Source of the DNA: Magnetospirillum aberrantis SpK
GTDB taxonomy: Bacteria; Pseudomonadota; Alphaproteobacteria; Rhodospirillales; Magnetospirillaceae
Reading direction: 5' to 3'
DNA length: 64,000 nucleotides
NCBI RefSeq assembly: GCF_011022235.1
Contig: NZ_JAAIYP010000036.1
Location: 1-64,000, forward strand
Made by a program: the position numbers and the translations under genes. Of this stretch, positions 49,862 through 61,000 are shown in pieces. The notes beneath the pieces were generated by a model, which saw nothing but the letters and a program-made list of their open reading frames with translations, was not told the origin of the DNA and did not search any database. The stretch's first letter is position 1. Each line of letters begins with the position of its first letter.

Positions 49862-51948
49862 AATTCCTCGGTTGGAAACAGCTTTCCCAGCTTCAAATAT
49901 TCGGCTTGCGCGGCTTGCAGCACATGACGCATGGCGATGGCTTGCCCGGAATCGGCGGCCAGATAGGCCGCCGACAGCGCCACCGAGGCAATGTTGCCGC
50001 CGCTAAGCACCAGATTTTCCGCCAAGGCCTCCATATCCAGATCGTCGGCACGCGGCGCCTGGGGTGGAAAAACCCTGGACCAGATAGCGCGCCGCTCTTC
50101 TGGACCGGGAAAGGGGAAGTCTACGATGAAACGGAAGCGGCGCAGGAAGGCCTGGTCCACGGATTTCAGCAGGTTGGTGGACAAGATGACGGTGCCGGCA
50201 TAACGCTCGATGCGGTCCAGCAAATAGCCGGTTTGCAGGTTAGCGTAGCGGTCGTGGGAGTCGCGGGTTTCGGTGCGGCGGGCGAACAGACTTTCCGCCT
50301 CGTCGAAAAACAGCACCACGTTCATGGCCTCGGCATGGTCGAACAGCCGCGCCAAGTGTTTTTCCGTCTCGCCGATATATTTGCTGAACACGCTGGACAG
50401 GTCGATCTTGTACAAGCACAAGCCCAACTCGGTGGCTATGGCCGATGCCGCCATGGTCTTTCCGGTGCCCGATGGGCCGTGGAACAGCACGCATAGCCCC
50501 GAGGCCCCGCCGGACAAGGCGGCGAACCCCCAATCCTCGCTCACCGCGCGGCGGTGGCGCACATGCGCCAGCACCTCGGCCAGCACGCCGCGCTGGCGGG
50601 ACGGCAGAACGACCTCGTCCAGCCTGCGGTCCGAGCGGATTTCCCGCGCCACATCCAAGGTCTGCCGACGGGACTGCTCGCGGCAGGCCTCAGCCAGCAG
50701 GGGCTCGACCGCCGCCTCGGGGTCCAGGTTCAGTTGCGCGGCGACGTCGTCCACCGCCAAGGCGACGGCTTCGTCGGTGAGCGGATAGGCCTCGGCCAGA
50801 CGGGTGTCCGCACCCTCCGGGGCCACAATCCCCTGCTCCGCCAGCCGTCTGGCCCAGATACGGCGGCGCAGCGCGGCATCGGGCAGATCCACGATCACGG
50901 GCGCCGGAGTGACCCGATGGCCGGCAAAGCGGTGGGCCGCGTCCATCAACGATCGGCGTGGCCCACCGACCACCGCCATGACCCGCTGGCTGGACAGCAG
51001 CGCGTCCATCAGGTCACGCAATCCGGTGTCGTCCTCACTCTCCGTCAAGTCATGGGCGTTCACCACCATGACCGCCTGACCGCACAGCAGCAGGTCACGG
51101 CACAGCAGCCGCAGCCGGCCCAGGTGGTCGGCCCGCGCCATCACCTGGGCCGATGCCCGCACGGCGCGGCCGTCCAGTCGCAGGCAACCCAGGCCCAAGG
51201 CGGCGAAGACCGCCGCGCATATCCTTTCCTGTAGCGGAGTATCCGGCCCTTGCAACAGCAGCAGATAGCCCGCCGGGGCCTCGTCGCGGCGCAGGCACAG
51301 GGCGACAAAGCGTTGAATAGGACGACGGACGCCATCGGACACCGGCAATTGGTCCAGCGGCACCGGCTCCACCGCCACCAAAGGAGCATCCAGACGCGGA
51401 CGCGGCGCCGCCCGGCCGGAAAGATAGGCGGCCATGGCGGGGTCCAGCCGGAAGCTTCCGACCGTTGCGGCGGCATCGAAACCCGGCCCGGTTCGTACCA
51501 GCACCCATCGCCGTAGCGGCCCGTCCTCGCCCAGGGCAACGGACAGATCGGCCCCCCCCCCTAACATGCGGGCCAGGGCACGGCACGGCACCCCGCCGCC
51601 CTCGCCCTCTGCCGCCGCGCCAGAAAGCTGGCGCAGATGCGCCGAAAAGGACGAATCCAGCTCGGCCATCAACGCCATGACCAAGGCCACCTGGTCCAGC
51701 CGTTCAAGCTGGAACAAGGCGCAGACATGGACCCAGGGAATGAAGGGACCGTGGGTGAAGCTGGCTTCGGCGCGTTCTTCGAACCTGGACCAGCCACGAT
51801 CCAGGCGCAGGCGCAGGCGTGTCGCCCCGACCCCCGGCTTGGCCTTGCCCAGATCAAGGTGCCAGGCCGCCAACCGCGCCAGCGCAGCCAGGCAGGCGGC
51901 GGTATCGGCGAACGGCCCGTCTGGAGCGGGTGAACGTTCAGTCCGCAT
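49840..51948 (-). CDS. eCIS AAA+ ATPase (Afp15/PVC15-like)
   Basis: A protein of 702 residues. The C-terminal AAA+ module has Walker A GPSGTGKTMAA (491-498), Walker B VVLFFDEAESLF (about 543-554), sensor ILSTNLLKSVDQAFLRRFRF with an Arg finger. A second, degenerate ATPase-like region (about 195-370) lacks a normal P-loop. The N-terminus is eCIS-specific. Such ATPases are needed for assembly or cargo loading of contractile injection particles in Afp/PVC loci. It overlaps the fibre gene by 11 bases and the cargo gene at its end. Confidence 0.85.
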   Translation of the reverse strand: MRTERSPAPDGPFADTAACLAALARLAAWHLDLGKAKPGVGATRLRLRLDRGWSRFEERAEASFTHGPFIPWVHVCALFQLERLDQVALVMALMAELDSSFSAHLRQLSGAAAEGEGGGVPCRALARMLGGGADLSVALGEDGPLRRWVLVRTGPGFDAAATVGSFRLDPAMAAYLSGRAAPRPRLDAPLVAVEPVPLDQLPVSDGVRRPIQRFVALCLRRDEAPAGYLLLLQGPDTPLQERICAAVFAALGLGCLRLDGRAVRASAQVMARADHLGRLRLLCRDLLLCGQAVMVVNAHDLTESEDDTGLRDLMDALLSSQRVMAVVGGPRRSLMDAAHRFAGHRVTPAPVIVDLPDAALRRRIWARRLAEQGIVAPEGADTRLAEAYPLTDEAVALAVDDVAAQLNLDPEAAVEPLLAEACREQSRRQTLDVAREIRSDRRLDEVVLPSRQRGVLAEVLAHVRHRRAVSEDWGFAALSGGASGLCVLFHGPSGTGKTMAASAIATELGLCLYKIDLSSVFSKYIGETEKHLARLFDHAEAMNVVLFFDEAESLFARRTETRDSHDRYANLQTGYLLDRIERYAGTVILSTNLLKSVDQAFLRRFRFIVDFPFPGPEERRAIWSRVFPPQAPRADDLDMEALAENLVLSGGNIASVALSAAYLAADSGQAIAMRHVLQAAQAEYLKLGKLFPTEEFYSGTTA

Positions 51949-54900
51949 CGGGGAGCCCGATCACGCGCTCCAGCGCCCGCATCATCAGACGGCGGCCAGA
52001 AGGGTCACGGGGAATGCCGATGGCTTGCAGCGCGCTGGCCAGGGTCTTAACACCGTCCGGCCCGCCGCTGCCCGGCAGAACGGCACGGATGCCCTCCTCC
52101 AGCGCTTTGCGCTGCGCGTCGGTGACCTTGGCGTGCGCCATGGCCGTCACCGTATCCACCACCGCGCCCAATGCGTCCGGGGTCACGCCATCCGGGCTGA
52201 CCGCGCAGGTCAGCTTGGCGATGCCCTGAGCCAACTGGTCGCGGAGCGAATCGCCGGCCGACATGTTGGCGGCATCGGCCAGAACGTTGGCCAGATCGTC
52301 CGACACGGCGGCGGCATGCCGCGTCTGCTGGCCCGGACTGGTCAGCGCCGCCAGATCCGGCGGCGGCGCGACGTTGGACAAGGTCCGCATGCCGCCGAAG
52401 ACACCCAGCGGCGTAAAGATACAGGTCACCGCGATGCCACCGGAAGCGACTTCGGCCACGACCTTGACGGAATCGTTTCGGCGGACGGGCACCGTCATGG
52501 TGTTGGGCAATGGATAGGATTTGACTTTGAACCCGCTGGACTGACTGAAGGCCAAGACGGACATGAGGTAGGTAAACGAACCCAACTCGCATCGGACCAT
52601 GCCTATGCTGTCGTCGTTCCTGGGCGCAGCCTGCACGACCAGGATGCCGTCGGTTGACGCCTGGAAGGACTGAGGCACCTGGAAAGGTGCGCCAAAGGCG
52701 GAAATGCTGCCGTCCGGCGACACGTTCAACGGTCCTGCGGACAACGCACCGCACCCGACCTGCGCCCCGGACAGGTTCCCTTCGGCCGATATGCCGCCCT
52801 GGCAGCTAAGATTGCCTTGCACGGTCAGCCCCCCCTTGAGAGCGGCGTTCTGTGCCTGGATGTCGCCCGTCAAGGTCAGCCCCTGCCCCCCGGTGATGAC
52901 GCCCCCGACCTGCGTGTCTCCCTGCACCGACAGGGTCTGGCCGATGGTCGCCGTCTTGGTGACGGTCAGGGTGCCGGTCTGCAAGCTGTCGACGACGATA
53001 GAACCACTGAAGTCGACCGCCCCCGTCACCTGTAGGGCGTAAGACGAATCCACCTTGGACAGCGGCGTGTTGATGGCCACCGTGTTGGCGGGCATGCTGC
53101 CGTCCACCGCCTGCCCCGCCGCCGCCGCGCCGTTGCTGATGACCAGCAGCGCCGGAATGGGCGCGTCGCCGCTGGGCTGGGTATTGGCCGGCGTCTCGCT
53201 GTTGTCCTGGATCATGGTCATCAGCGACGGCTGGACCATGAAGGCGGACAGGTTGGCGGGAAACTGCGCCTGGTCGGGACGCTGCATCAGCACCAGTTGG
53301 GTGTCGCCGCTGACCATGGCCACCCGCCAGGTGGACACCGCCTTGTCGCCATTGGGGATGAAGTCCTGGATGCAGATTTCGCTGCCTGACTTGACCTGCT
53401 GGGTAAACTTGGTGCCCTTGCCCAGCAGGCGGGTGCCGTTGCTGGAAACCTGCCCATCGCCCTTGTTCGCCTTGCCGTCGGCACCCGTCACCTGGAATTG
53501 GGCGGCCTGTAGGATGACCGGAAATTGTTCGGTCAATTCCAGTTCGGTGTCGCTGACCACCTTCGCCACCATCTGGCGCAGCAGCCGCAGGGCTCCGACC
53601 TGAATGCTGTCGCCCACGTTGACCTCGGACAGGAAACGGGTCTGGTTGCCGATCAGCACCAGGGAATTGTCCACCGACCGGCTGACCAGACCGCTGCCGA
53701 CGAAGGCGCGGCCACTGCCCACGGTCAGCGACGCCAGCGGCGCCGCCGTCTGGATACCCACGGCGCCGCCGTCGAAATAGATGGGCGAGACCGAGGCGGT
53801 GGGGTTGACCTTGGTCCAATAGCTGAGGATGGGAAGGTTCTTCAGCTTGGAACCGTTGCCTTCGAACGACGCCGCCTGCACCGCGCCTTCGGCGTAGATG
53901 CCGCCATTGACGGTCAGGCCGCCGCTCTCCACCGCCCCCGCTACGCTGAGCGCGTCGGCATGGATCAGGCCGCCGACCTCCAATTGGGCCTGGGTGACGG
54001 GACCGGCGGTCAGGCCGATGCCCACCCGCCGATCAGGCTGGATCGTCAGCGCGCTGGGGCCGTCGCCCCCGCCGCTGGCCGGACTGGCGCGTAGGCCAAG
54101 GCCGACCTGACCGGTGCGTTCGACACGCAGCAGGTCCAAGGGCCGCGACGTGGGATCGCCCACGGGCGAACTGACCCGTGCCACCGTGCCGCGCGCATAG
54201 CCGAACCGGTAGGGCAACGTCAGCGGCGGGTCGAAGGCGGTCACCAGGGTATAGACCAGCGGGTCCGAAGTGGCGGCTGCGACGACCGCCCATCTGGGGC
54301 GGATCGGCGTGGCACCTGGGGGGACCAGCGGCATGACCATGTCGCCCGGCTGCAACGGGGGGGTGATGGCGCGGGTCAGGGTCATCTGGACCCCATTGGA
54401 GGTGATGGTCCCCAAGCCGTCGGTCATGATGGCGCCGAGGTCCAGGTCGGCGGTGGGATATTCGGTGCCGATGCCGATGGCGCCCATGCCGGCGACCATG
54501 CCGGCGAACAAGGTACGCGCCGCGCCGACCTCGAGATAGGCGCCGTCGCCCGAGGCCTCACGCCGGGCCGCCAGGGTCGCGCCCACCGACATTGCGGTGC
54601 CGGGATCGCTGGCAGCCAGGATACCGCTGCCTTCCGTCACCAGCGACAGCGCCCCGAACCGGCCACCCACATAGCGCCGCTCGTAGCCGCCGGCTTCGTA
54701 GGTCAGTTGGTTGATGACACCCTGGCTGGACATGTTGACCACCGCCAACAGCACGTTCAGGCCAGGATCCTGTAGAACCGCCGCGTATTCGATCACCGGT
54801 TCCTGCAATATTCGCTTGTACCCCAGCACACCGCCGTCATCGGACAACTCGGCGAAGGTGTCGTGATAGCGGATGGTCAGGAAATGCATGCTGCCAGGCG

Positions 54901-55174
54901 CAGCATCGCCCAACGAGATCACTCGAGGCTGGGTCATGACGATCTCGCGCCCCAGCCGGTCTATGGCCATGCCGGAGCCGACCCGCACTTGGCGCGACTG
55001 CACGCCGGCCTGCCAATAGACGTCCAGGCCGCTGGCGATGCCATAGGTGTGCAGGCCCAGGTTCAGTGCCTGCAACATGTCCATGTGATAGCGCTGCTCG
55101 CAGACGAAATCGTCGGTCAGCAATGCCTCGCCGGTGAAGTAATTGGGGCGGGCGATGGGGGGCACGTCGGTCAT
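51938..55174 (-). CDS. Long eCIS tail-fibre-like protein
   Basis: A protein of 1078 residues. The N-terminal attachment module (about 1-80) has YFTGEALLTDDF, GLHTYGIASGLDV and VRVGSGMAIDRLGREIV, also seen in the next protein upstream. The middle is beta-rich with Gly/Val repeats such as LTVNGGIYAEGAVQA and LTVQGNLSCQGGISAEGN, as in trimeric fibre shafts. A C-terminal helical domain (about 960-1078) follows, with DALGAVVDTVTAMAHAKV. It would recognise or contact the target cell, as Afp13 does. The exact trimer arrangement is inference. Confidence 0.75.
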   Translation of the reverse strand: MTDVPPIARPNYFTGEALLTDDFVCEQRYHMDMLQALNLGLHTYGIASGLDVYWQAGVQSRQVRVGSGMAIDRLGREIVMTQPRVISLGDAAPGSMHFLTIRYHDTFAELSDDGGVLGYKRILQEPVIEYAAVLQDPGLNVLLAVVNMSSQGVINQLTYEAGGYERRYVGGRFGALSLVTEGSGILAASDPGTAMSVGATLAARREASGDGAYLEVGAARTLFAGMVAGMGAIGIGTEYPTADLDLGAIMTDGLGTITSNGVQMTLTRAITPPLQPGDMVMPLVPPGATPIRPRWAVVAAATSDPLVYTLVTAFDPPLTLPYRFGYARGTVARVSSPVGDPTSRPLDLLRVERTGQVGLGLRASPASGGGDGPSALTIQPDRRVGIGLTAGPVTQAQLEVGGLIHADALSVAGAVESGGLTVNGGIYAEGAVQAASFEGNGSKLKNLPILSYWTKVNPTASVSPIYFDGGAVGIQTAAPLASLTVGSGRAFVGSGLVSRSVDNSLVLIGNQTRFLSEVNVGDSIQVGALRLLRQMVAKVVSDTELELTEQFPVILQAAQFQVTGADGKANKGDGQVSSNGTRLLGKGTKFTQQVKSGSEICIQDFIPNGDKAVSTWRVAMVSGDTQLVLMQRPDQAQFPANLSAFMVQPSLMTMIQDNSETPANTQPSGDAPIPALLVISNGAAAAGQAVDGSMPANTVAINTPLSKVDSSYALQVTGAVDFSGSIVVDSLQTGTLTVTKTATIGQTLSVQGDTQVGGVITGGQGLTLTGDIQAQNAALKGGLTVQGNLSCQGGISAEGNLSGAQVGCGALSAGPLNVSPDGSISAFGAPFQVPQSFQASTDGILVVQAAPRNDDSIGMVRCELGSFTYLMSVLAFSQSSGFKVKSYPLPNTMTVPVRRNDSVKVVAEVASGGIAVTCIFTPLGVFGGMRTLSNVAPPPDLAALTSPGQQTRHAAAVSDDLANVLADAANMSAGDSLRDQLAQGIAKLTCAVSPDGVTPDALGAVVDTVTAMAHAKVTDAQRKALEEGIRAVLPGSGGPDGVKTLASALQAIGIPRDPSGRRLMMRALERVIGLPDAD

Positions 55175-55190
55175 TCGGCCGTCTCCTGGT

Positions 55191-56030
55191 TCAGGCGCCG
55201 GTGGCGATCCACGACACGGCCAAAGTGTCGGCCGGCACGATGCCGGTGGTGATGGCGGTCACGGTCAGGGTAAAGCCGGTGGTCGAGATGCCGCTGACCG
55301 TTGTGGCAAAAGGCACCGGCCCCTGCGTCGTCGCCGTGACCATGGGCGGCACCGAGAATTGGGGAGCGCCGCTCGGGCCGAAGGTGATCTGGGTGACGAC
55401 GGTCGCCCCCGGCTTGTCCAGCCCCTGGCCGGGCACCGTGGCGGTGCCGGTTCGGGTGGTGGTCGATGGCGCCGCGGTAAAGGACGCGCCCACCACAGCG
55501 GCATTGGCGGGCGAAGCCGCAGCCGCCACGTCGGCGCGCGAGGCCGCAGCCACCTTGGCGGTCACCGCAACGCGCACGCTGTTGTCTATACCCGCGATGG
55601 CGCCGTTGGCCAGGGTCACCTTGGCCAGGACGATGCCGTTCGGCGGCGCCGCCGGGCTGGTGCCCGAACTGACCTGCGCCGCCATGTTCCGCACGTTGGC
55701 GGCCACCAGCGGACCGGGACTGGGATAGACCAGATAGACATAGAGCGGCGTCGCCGTCTGACTGTTGACGGTGATGCTGCCGCCATTGCCCGGCAGGATC
55801 AGGAAGTTGCCGGCGGCGTTCAACCCGCCGCCCGGCGCCACCATCAGCGTGGACGCTCCCGAGGCGGTGACGTCGAGCCCCTGCAATATCCCCGGATTGT
55901 AGAGCATGCTGGTTTGCAATTGAATCCAGTTGCTGAAGTAATCGGCCTGCATCTGCATGCTGGCGGCGGTCAGGAACTGGCCGTCGGTGTAGAACACCGA
56001 ATAGGCGATTTCGGTGGGGATGGAACTCAT
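55191..56030 (-). CDS. Short fibre protein with H-type lectin-like C-terminus
   Basis: A protein of 279 residues. The N-terminus (MSSIPTEIAYSVFYTDGQFL to GILQGLDVTASG) parallels that of the long fibre. An Ala-rich helical connector (KVAAASRADVAAAASPANAA) follows, then a C-terminal beta domain ending FSVPPMVTATTQ, GISTTGFTLTVTAI and LAVSWIATG, the pattern of H-type lectin domains in phage receptor-binding proteins. It may bind glycans on target cells. It overlaps the gpI-like gene by four bases. Confidence 0.7.
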   Translation of the reverse strand: MSSIPTEIAYSVFYTDGQFLTAASMQMQADYFSNWIQLQTSMLYNPGILQGLDVTASGASTLMVAPGGGLNAAGNFLILPGNGGSITVNSQTATPLYVYLVYPSPGPLVAANVRNMAAQVSSGTSPAAPPNGIVLAKVTLANGAIAGIDNSVRVAVTAKVAAASRADVAAAASPANAAVVGASFTAAPSTTTRTGTATVPGQGLDKPGATVVTQITFGPSGAPQFSVPPMVTATTQGPVPFATTVSGISTTGFTLTVTAITTGIVPADTLAVSWIATGA

Positions 56031-56980
56031 GTGGCCTCCTGGCTACCGAGCAGCGTGTTGCCGTTGAGAACAAGCATGATCGAGCTGCCCGTGGGCGGCA
56101 GCCGCATGCCGGGAATGACCTGGATGGTGTATCGGCAGAGCGCCGGACGGGCCGCGTCCAACACCACCCGCAACTTCGGCAGCAGATCGCGCAGTTGCAC
56201 CACCGCCGAATTGCTTGGAAAGAAATTCGGATCGCGCTGGATCAGCCGCACGCTGAACACCCACGGCGCCTGACCGGAAACCACCGGCATGCCCGAGGTG
56301 TAGGAATCGCGCAGCACGAAGCTTTGGCCGCGCGCATAGACGTCGGTGACGGTGATGACCGGCGGGGCGGGATTCGCCACCTCCAGCGAGACGGTGCCGG
56401 TGGAATCCTGGGTCTGGCCGTTTTGGACCACTTGACCATTCACCGTCCACGGCAAGTCGAACAGAAGGTCGCACAACATCTCGATGCCCGCAGGCGTGCC
56501 GCGCAGCCGGTAAAGAGCGGGCATCTGGGCAATCACCATGCGCTTCTTGTCGATGCCCCAACCGCTGTCGGGCACCAAGTCGATCCAGCCGGCCAGCCAG
56601 GCCAGGAAATCGTTCAGCCAAGCGGTGAACGCCGCCTGGGTATCGGGCGCCGTTGTCCCGACCACCTGCCCCGCCAACGGATCGACCGGCGCCTGGACGC
56701 CGATGAAGCTGTTGAACAAGGTCAGCAGCGCCTGCTGGTTCTTGCCCTGGATGGGCGGCATGAAGCTCTTGTCGCCGGGAAACAAGAAGCTGAAGCGGGG
56801 ATAGAACAGGTTGCCCACCACCTCGGCCGCCAGCAATTCCTGGATACCCCGGCGGCCGTCCAACTGAGCATCGTCGATGCCGGTAAACAGCTTCTGGAAC
56901 ACCTTGAGGAACAGGCCGACGAAGGGCTCGCGCCCATAGATCGCGGGCAGATAGCGCAGCCAGTCCGAGGGCGCGGTCAC
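56027..56980 (-). CDS. gpI-like baseplate/tail protein
   Basis: A protein of 317 residues starting SDWLRYLPAIYGREPFVG, the typical start of the phage tail protein (TIGR02242-type, gpI-like) family. It continues with PALYRLRGTPAGIEMLCDLLF and a C-terminal FFPSNSAVVQLRDLLPKLRVVLDAARPA. It links the baseplate wedge to the fibres. It overlaps both neighbours by four bases. Confidence 0.83.
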   Translation of the reverse strand: MTAPSDWLRYLPAIYGREPFVGLFLKVFQKLFTGIDDAQLDGRRGIQELLAAEVVGNLFYPRFSFLFPGDKSFMPPIQGKNQQALLTLFNSFIGVQAPVDPLAGQVVGTTAPDTQAAFTAWLNDFLAWLAGWIDLVPDSGWGIDKKRMVIAQMPALYRLRGTPAGIEMLCDLLFDLPWTVNGQVVQNGQTQDSTGTVSLEVANPAPPVITVTDVYARGQSFVLRDSYTSGMPVVSGQAPWVFSVRLIQRDPNFFPSNSAVVQLRDLLPKLRVVLDAARPALCRYTIQVIPGMRLPPTGSSIMLVLNGNTLLGSQEAT

Positions 56981-58071
56981 GACTGGGCGCTCCTGACCGA
57001 CAGATCAAGGCAACGCAGGCGCGGCAGCCCCTGATAGATCAGCGCCGGCGGCGCCGCCGGCAAATCTGCCAGCCGTGCGTTGACCCCCAGTTCGGCCATG
57101 GCGCCCAGGCGCGGCGTCGGAACGTAGTTGAGGTCGCAGGCGGTGATCCGGCCCACACCCGGAACCGAGGCGGCCACGTGCAGCACCTCGGCCAGATCGG
57201 GCGGTTGGCCATAGGTCCATGCGGAGCCGGGCTGGAAATAGGCGAACAGGGCCGAGGCCAGTCCGTCCAGCACGTTGTCGGGCTTGATGGCGGGCGGACA
57301 TTCCGCCGACAAGCTCAGATTGATGAAGGTCATGCGGGCGGCGGCCACATTGACCCGGCTGCCCGCCAGCACGCGTGGCGCCAAATGGGTACGCACTTGC
57401 CCCAACAGGGTGTTCAGGGGCGTGACCGGATCGGCGGCGGCGGCCCCCTGGTACAACAACACCCGCCGGGCCGAGCCGTCGGGGCGGGTGACGTTGCCGG
57501 CAATCGGCTTGACGTACACCTGGGCTGCGTCGCTGAGGATGTGGACGGTGATGGCATCCCCCCCCGCCTCCGCGTCGGCCCGCACCACATTCAGCCGCGG
57601 CGGCGTCGCCGGGCTCATGGCGGCGATGACCTCGTTGGTTTCCAGGGCGATACGCTGCGTGTCGGCCAGGGTCAGGGCGGCATAGGGAACGCGGCGATAT
57701 TCCAGCACGGCGGCCTGGATGTCGTCGCGGCTCAGCGGCTGTCCCGCCTCGATGGCCGCCAGCACCCGACGCAGGGCCAGAAAGGCGAAATCGTTGTTCT
57801 TTTCCGCCGCCAGGGAATAGGCGGTGCTGTTGGTGCTGAAGGCCAGGCCCAGGACCAGACGCAGGAAATTGCGCTGAGTCTCGATGGGCAAGGCGTTGGC
57901 CTGATACAGCAGCGACTCCCCCACCCAGCACAATAATTGCAACAAGGTGATGCCGGGGTCGGAATCGTTGAAATCGGTCCATTTGGACGTGAACATGGGA
58001 ATGCGACGGGTCAGTTCCGCCAGCAATTGGGCACCGCTGCGGCTATCCAGATCGGGCAGTTCGAAGCTCAT
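56977..58071 (-). CDS. Baseplate J-like protein 2 (Afp12-like position)
   Basis: A protein of 364 residues. The start FELPDLDSRSGAQLLAELTRRIP leads into WTDFNDSDPGITLLQLLCWVGESLLYQANALP, characteristic of the putative baseplate assembly (J-like) family of eCIS and phage tails. The C-terminal half has VNVAAARMTFINLSLSAECPPAI. It forms part of the baseplate wedge with the larger J-like protein encoded upstream. Confidence 0.82.
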   Translation of the reverse strand: MSFELPDLDSRSGAQLLAELTRRIPMFTSKWTDFNDSDPGITLLQLLCWVGESLLYQANALPIETQRNFLRLVLGLAFSTNSTAYSLAAEKNNDFAFLALRRVLAAIEAGQPLSRDDIQAAVLEYRRVPYAALTLADTQRIALETNEVIAAMSPATPPRLNVVRADAEAGGDAITVHILSDAAQVYVKPIAGNVTRPDGSARRVLLYQGAAAADPVTPLNTLLGQVRTHLAPRVLAGSRVNVAAARMTFINLSLSAECPPAIKPDNVLDGLASALFAYFQPGSAWTYGQPPDLAEVLHVAASVPGVGRITACDLNYVPTPRLGAMAELGVNARLADLPAAPPALIYQGLPRLRCLDLSVRSAQS

Positions 58072-61000
58072 GGCGCCCTCCGCAGCACCACCGACACCAC
58101 TCCCGCCACCGCCACTTGGCCACCGCCTACCGGCACGCCCCCGTCGAAATGGCCGTTGAGCGCCAACGAATTGATACTCAGCACGCGCGGATCGGCACGC
58201 AGGTAGCGAGCCACGTCGGCCGCAGTGACCATTTGGCCGAAACGCCAGCCCAGCCCGTCCGACCCGCCGGTGACTGGTTGCAGGAAAGCGGCGATTCCCT
58301 GGACCATGTCGGCCTGGGTGGCGTTGACCTTGTCGGCCGCCACCCGCGCTGTGACGTCAACCGCCACATCCACCGGCACATAGCCGGCCCCGGCTGTCGA
58401 AATGCGGTCAGCCAGCACGGCCAGACAGCGTTCCCTGACCGCCGTCGTGACCAGATCCAGCAGCGCGGGCTCTGCATAGGGACGCGGCGCCCGCGAATGG
58501 GCCAGCACCCAGATGGCGATACCGCCGCCATCCGCTTGGGTGGCGGCGGCGCGCCACACCTCGGGCGAGGCGGCGGCGGCAAGGGCCGCGAAATCCGCCA
58601 GTTGCACCGCACGGTCGTTGGCTTTGGCCAGGCCAGGGCCGGCACGGCCGACCCACTGCGCGGTATAGCCATCGACCCCGCCCAGGGCGGCCGCGGGATT
58701 GGTAACCGAGTCGATGTCTGGAATGCCAGGCTTGAGCACGGTCAGCGTGCCGGCCGCCACGTTGCCGTCCAGCCCTTGGGAATGCTCGTAATGGGCGGCG
58801 ACGATGTTGTTGTGGCCGGCCGGGGGCACCATGCCGTTGCGGCCGTCGCCGAAGGTGACCAGGCCGTTCTGGCAATCCAGCGTATAGACGCGGGCGGCAG
58901 GGCCGGAAAAGGCGAAGGTGTCCACCTTGGTCCAGCGCCGCACCACCGGCGCAGGGTCCTCGGCCGTCCCGGCAGCCCCGGCGGCGGCATCGGCGACAAT
59001 GCTGGATAACGGCGCCTCGGCGGCGGCCTTGCCCCCCGCCGGCTCCAGCGAACGCGGCTCCACCACATCCAGTTGCAGTCCCGGCAAGACCGGAGTGTTG
59101 GCCAGTTGGAATACTTGGTTGGGGCGCTCGTTGCTGGAGCCCAGCACCTCGTCGTCGATGCCGGTGCGATTGCCGGCCATGACGCTGTTGGGAGTGATGG
59201 ACCACACCGTCACCTGACGGCAGTGCGGGTTGTCGATGCGGAACCAGAAGGCGGTAACGCCGAACAACGCGGCGGCGTTCATGGCCGGCGGCACGACAAA
59301 GCGCACCACACCCGAGCGGGTCAGCCCCTGGGTGCCGTCGTCCACCGCCAGGCTCTGCCAGTCGTGGCCGTCATGATACAGCCACGGCAGCGGCTGGGCC
59401 GGCAGGGCGGATTCGGCCGCCAGATGGAAGTAAAGCGTCAACGGCCGGCCTCGGCTGTGCTCGGCGAAACCCTGGGGGGCGAAGCCGAAGGCGAAGCAGG
59501 CATAGCGCAACCCCACCGGTTCATAGGGCGCGTACAAAAAGCGCGACAGGGTGAAGGAATTGTCGCTGAGGAATTGCGCGGGCTGGGCCGAATAGGAGTA
59601 ACCCAGACTGACCGACTTCACATAAGGCGGGTCGTAGCTTCCGGGATCGACCTGATACGAAAAATTCACTCCGGCGACATCGTTCAGATAGGTCGAGACG
59701 GCGGCCTTCTCGGCGGCGGGCAGGATGGAAACGGGAATGGCGTCGATGGTGGCGGTGACGCCCTGGGTCTGGATTCGGGGCGGCGAGCCGTAGCCGCCCT
59801 GGGCGATGACCGCACGCACCCACATCCCCTCTTCTCCCGCCACGGTGACCGGGCTCATGGCCGGACACTGAAAGCGTATCCAGGTGGGACCGACAGGGGC
59901 GTTGCGGCGCAGGCAATCGGTGGTGTCCTGGAACCGGGTACGGACAAGGTCGGCAGAGGTGGCATTGAAGGATTGCCAGCCGCCGCCGCCGTGATATTGC
60001 CAATCCAGCGCCACCGGCTGGTCGGCGGTCACCGGGCGCAGGTCGAAACGCATGGTCACCATGGCGCCGGTGCGGGCGAACACGCTGTCCGAACGCAGAT
60101 AAAACGCGTCCTGGTCCGCCGGCGTTTCACCGAAGGGATAGCAACCGTTGGCAACATTCTGAAGGGTCTGGCCGGTGGCCGCCTGTTGGGGGGCAATGCC
60201 GTCGCCGGTGAAGGTGCAGACCACCCCGGTGATTTCGGGCAATTGGCGGGCCAGGGCCGCCACCACCTGCACCGCCGGGCCGGGCTGGACACCCACCCAG
60301 TACAGCGCCTCGGCATTGCCGGCCAGCGCCACCGGCGGCGCGTGGGGGAAGGTGTCCAGCACCACGTCCAGCGCCAGCCGCCCCGGCCGTCCCTGGACCC
60401 GCGCCTGTAACGGCGTGCCGGCACCATCGTACCATTGGGCGAAGAATTCGGGATGAAGGTGGCTGCCGGTCAGGGTGATGGCAACCCGTTGCAGGGCAGG
60501 GTCAGGCTTGAACAGCAGCGAATCGCCCATGATGAACAAATGCGGCAACGACTTTTCCAGCTCGCCGTCACCCGGCCCCGGAAACAGCGGCGCCCGCACG
60601 CCTGCGGCCAACCGCGTCAATTGGTCGATATAGCGGTCCTGGGCGGGCAGGATGGTCAGGGCGGCATTCAGCGCCGCCGGCACCACCATCAGGTCGGCAT
60701 CGGTCTGGAAATGGATGTGCTCGCCCGGTTCGGCCACGATTCCGGTCTGCGCCGGCACCAGCTTGGGCGGCTGTCCCTCGCGCAAGGTAAAGGCCAAGGC
60801 GGCGCGGGCCTGGGCCGGAGGCAGGGTCTGTAGGTTGAGGAATTGGTAAAAGGCCAACCGCCGCTGCTCGGGCAGGGCGTTTTCCATTTCGGCGGTATAC
60901 CCGGCCAGCAGCGAGAACAGCTTCAGCAACACCAGCCCCGGATCGTCCTCGACCCCGTTGTCTGGATCGGCCGGCCAATAGGCCGCCCAATCCGGGCAAT

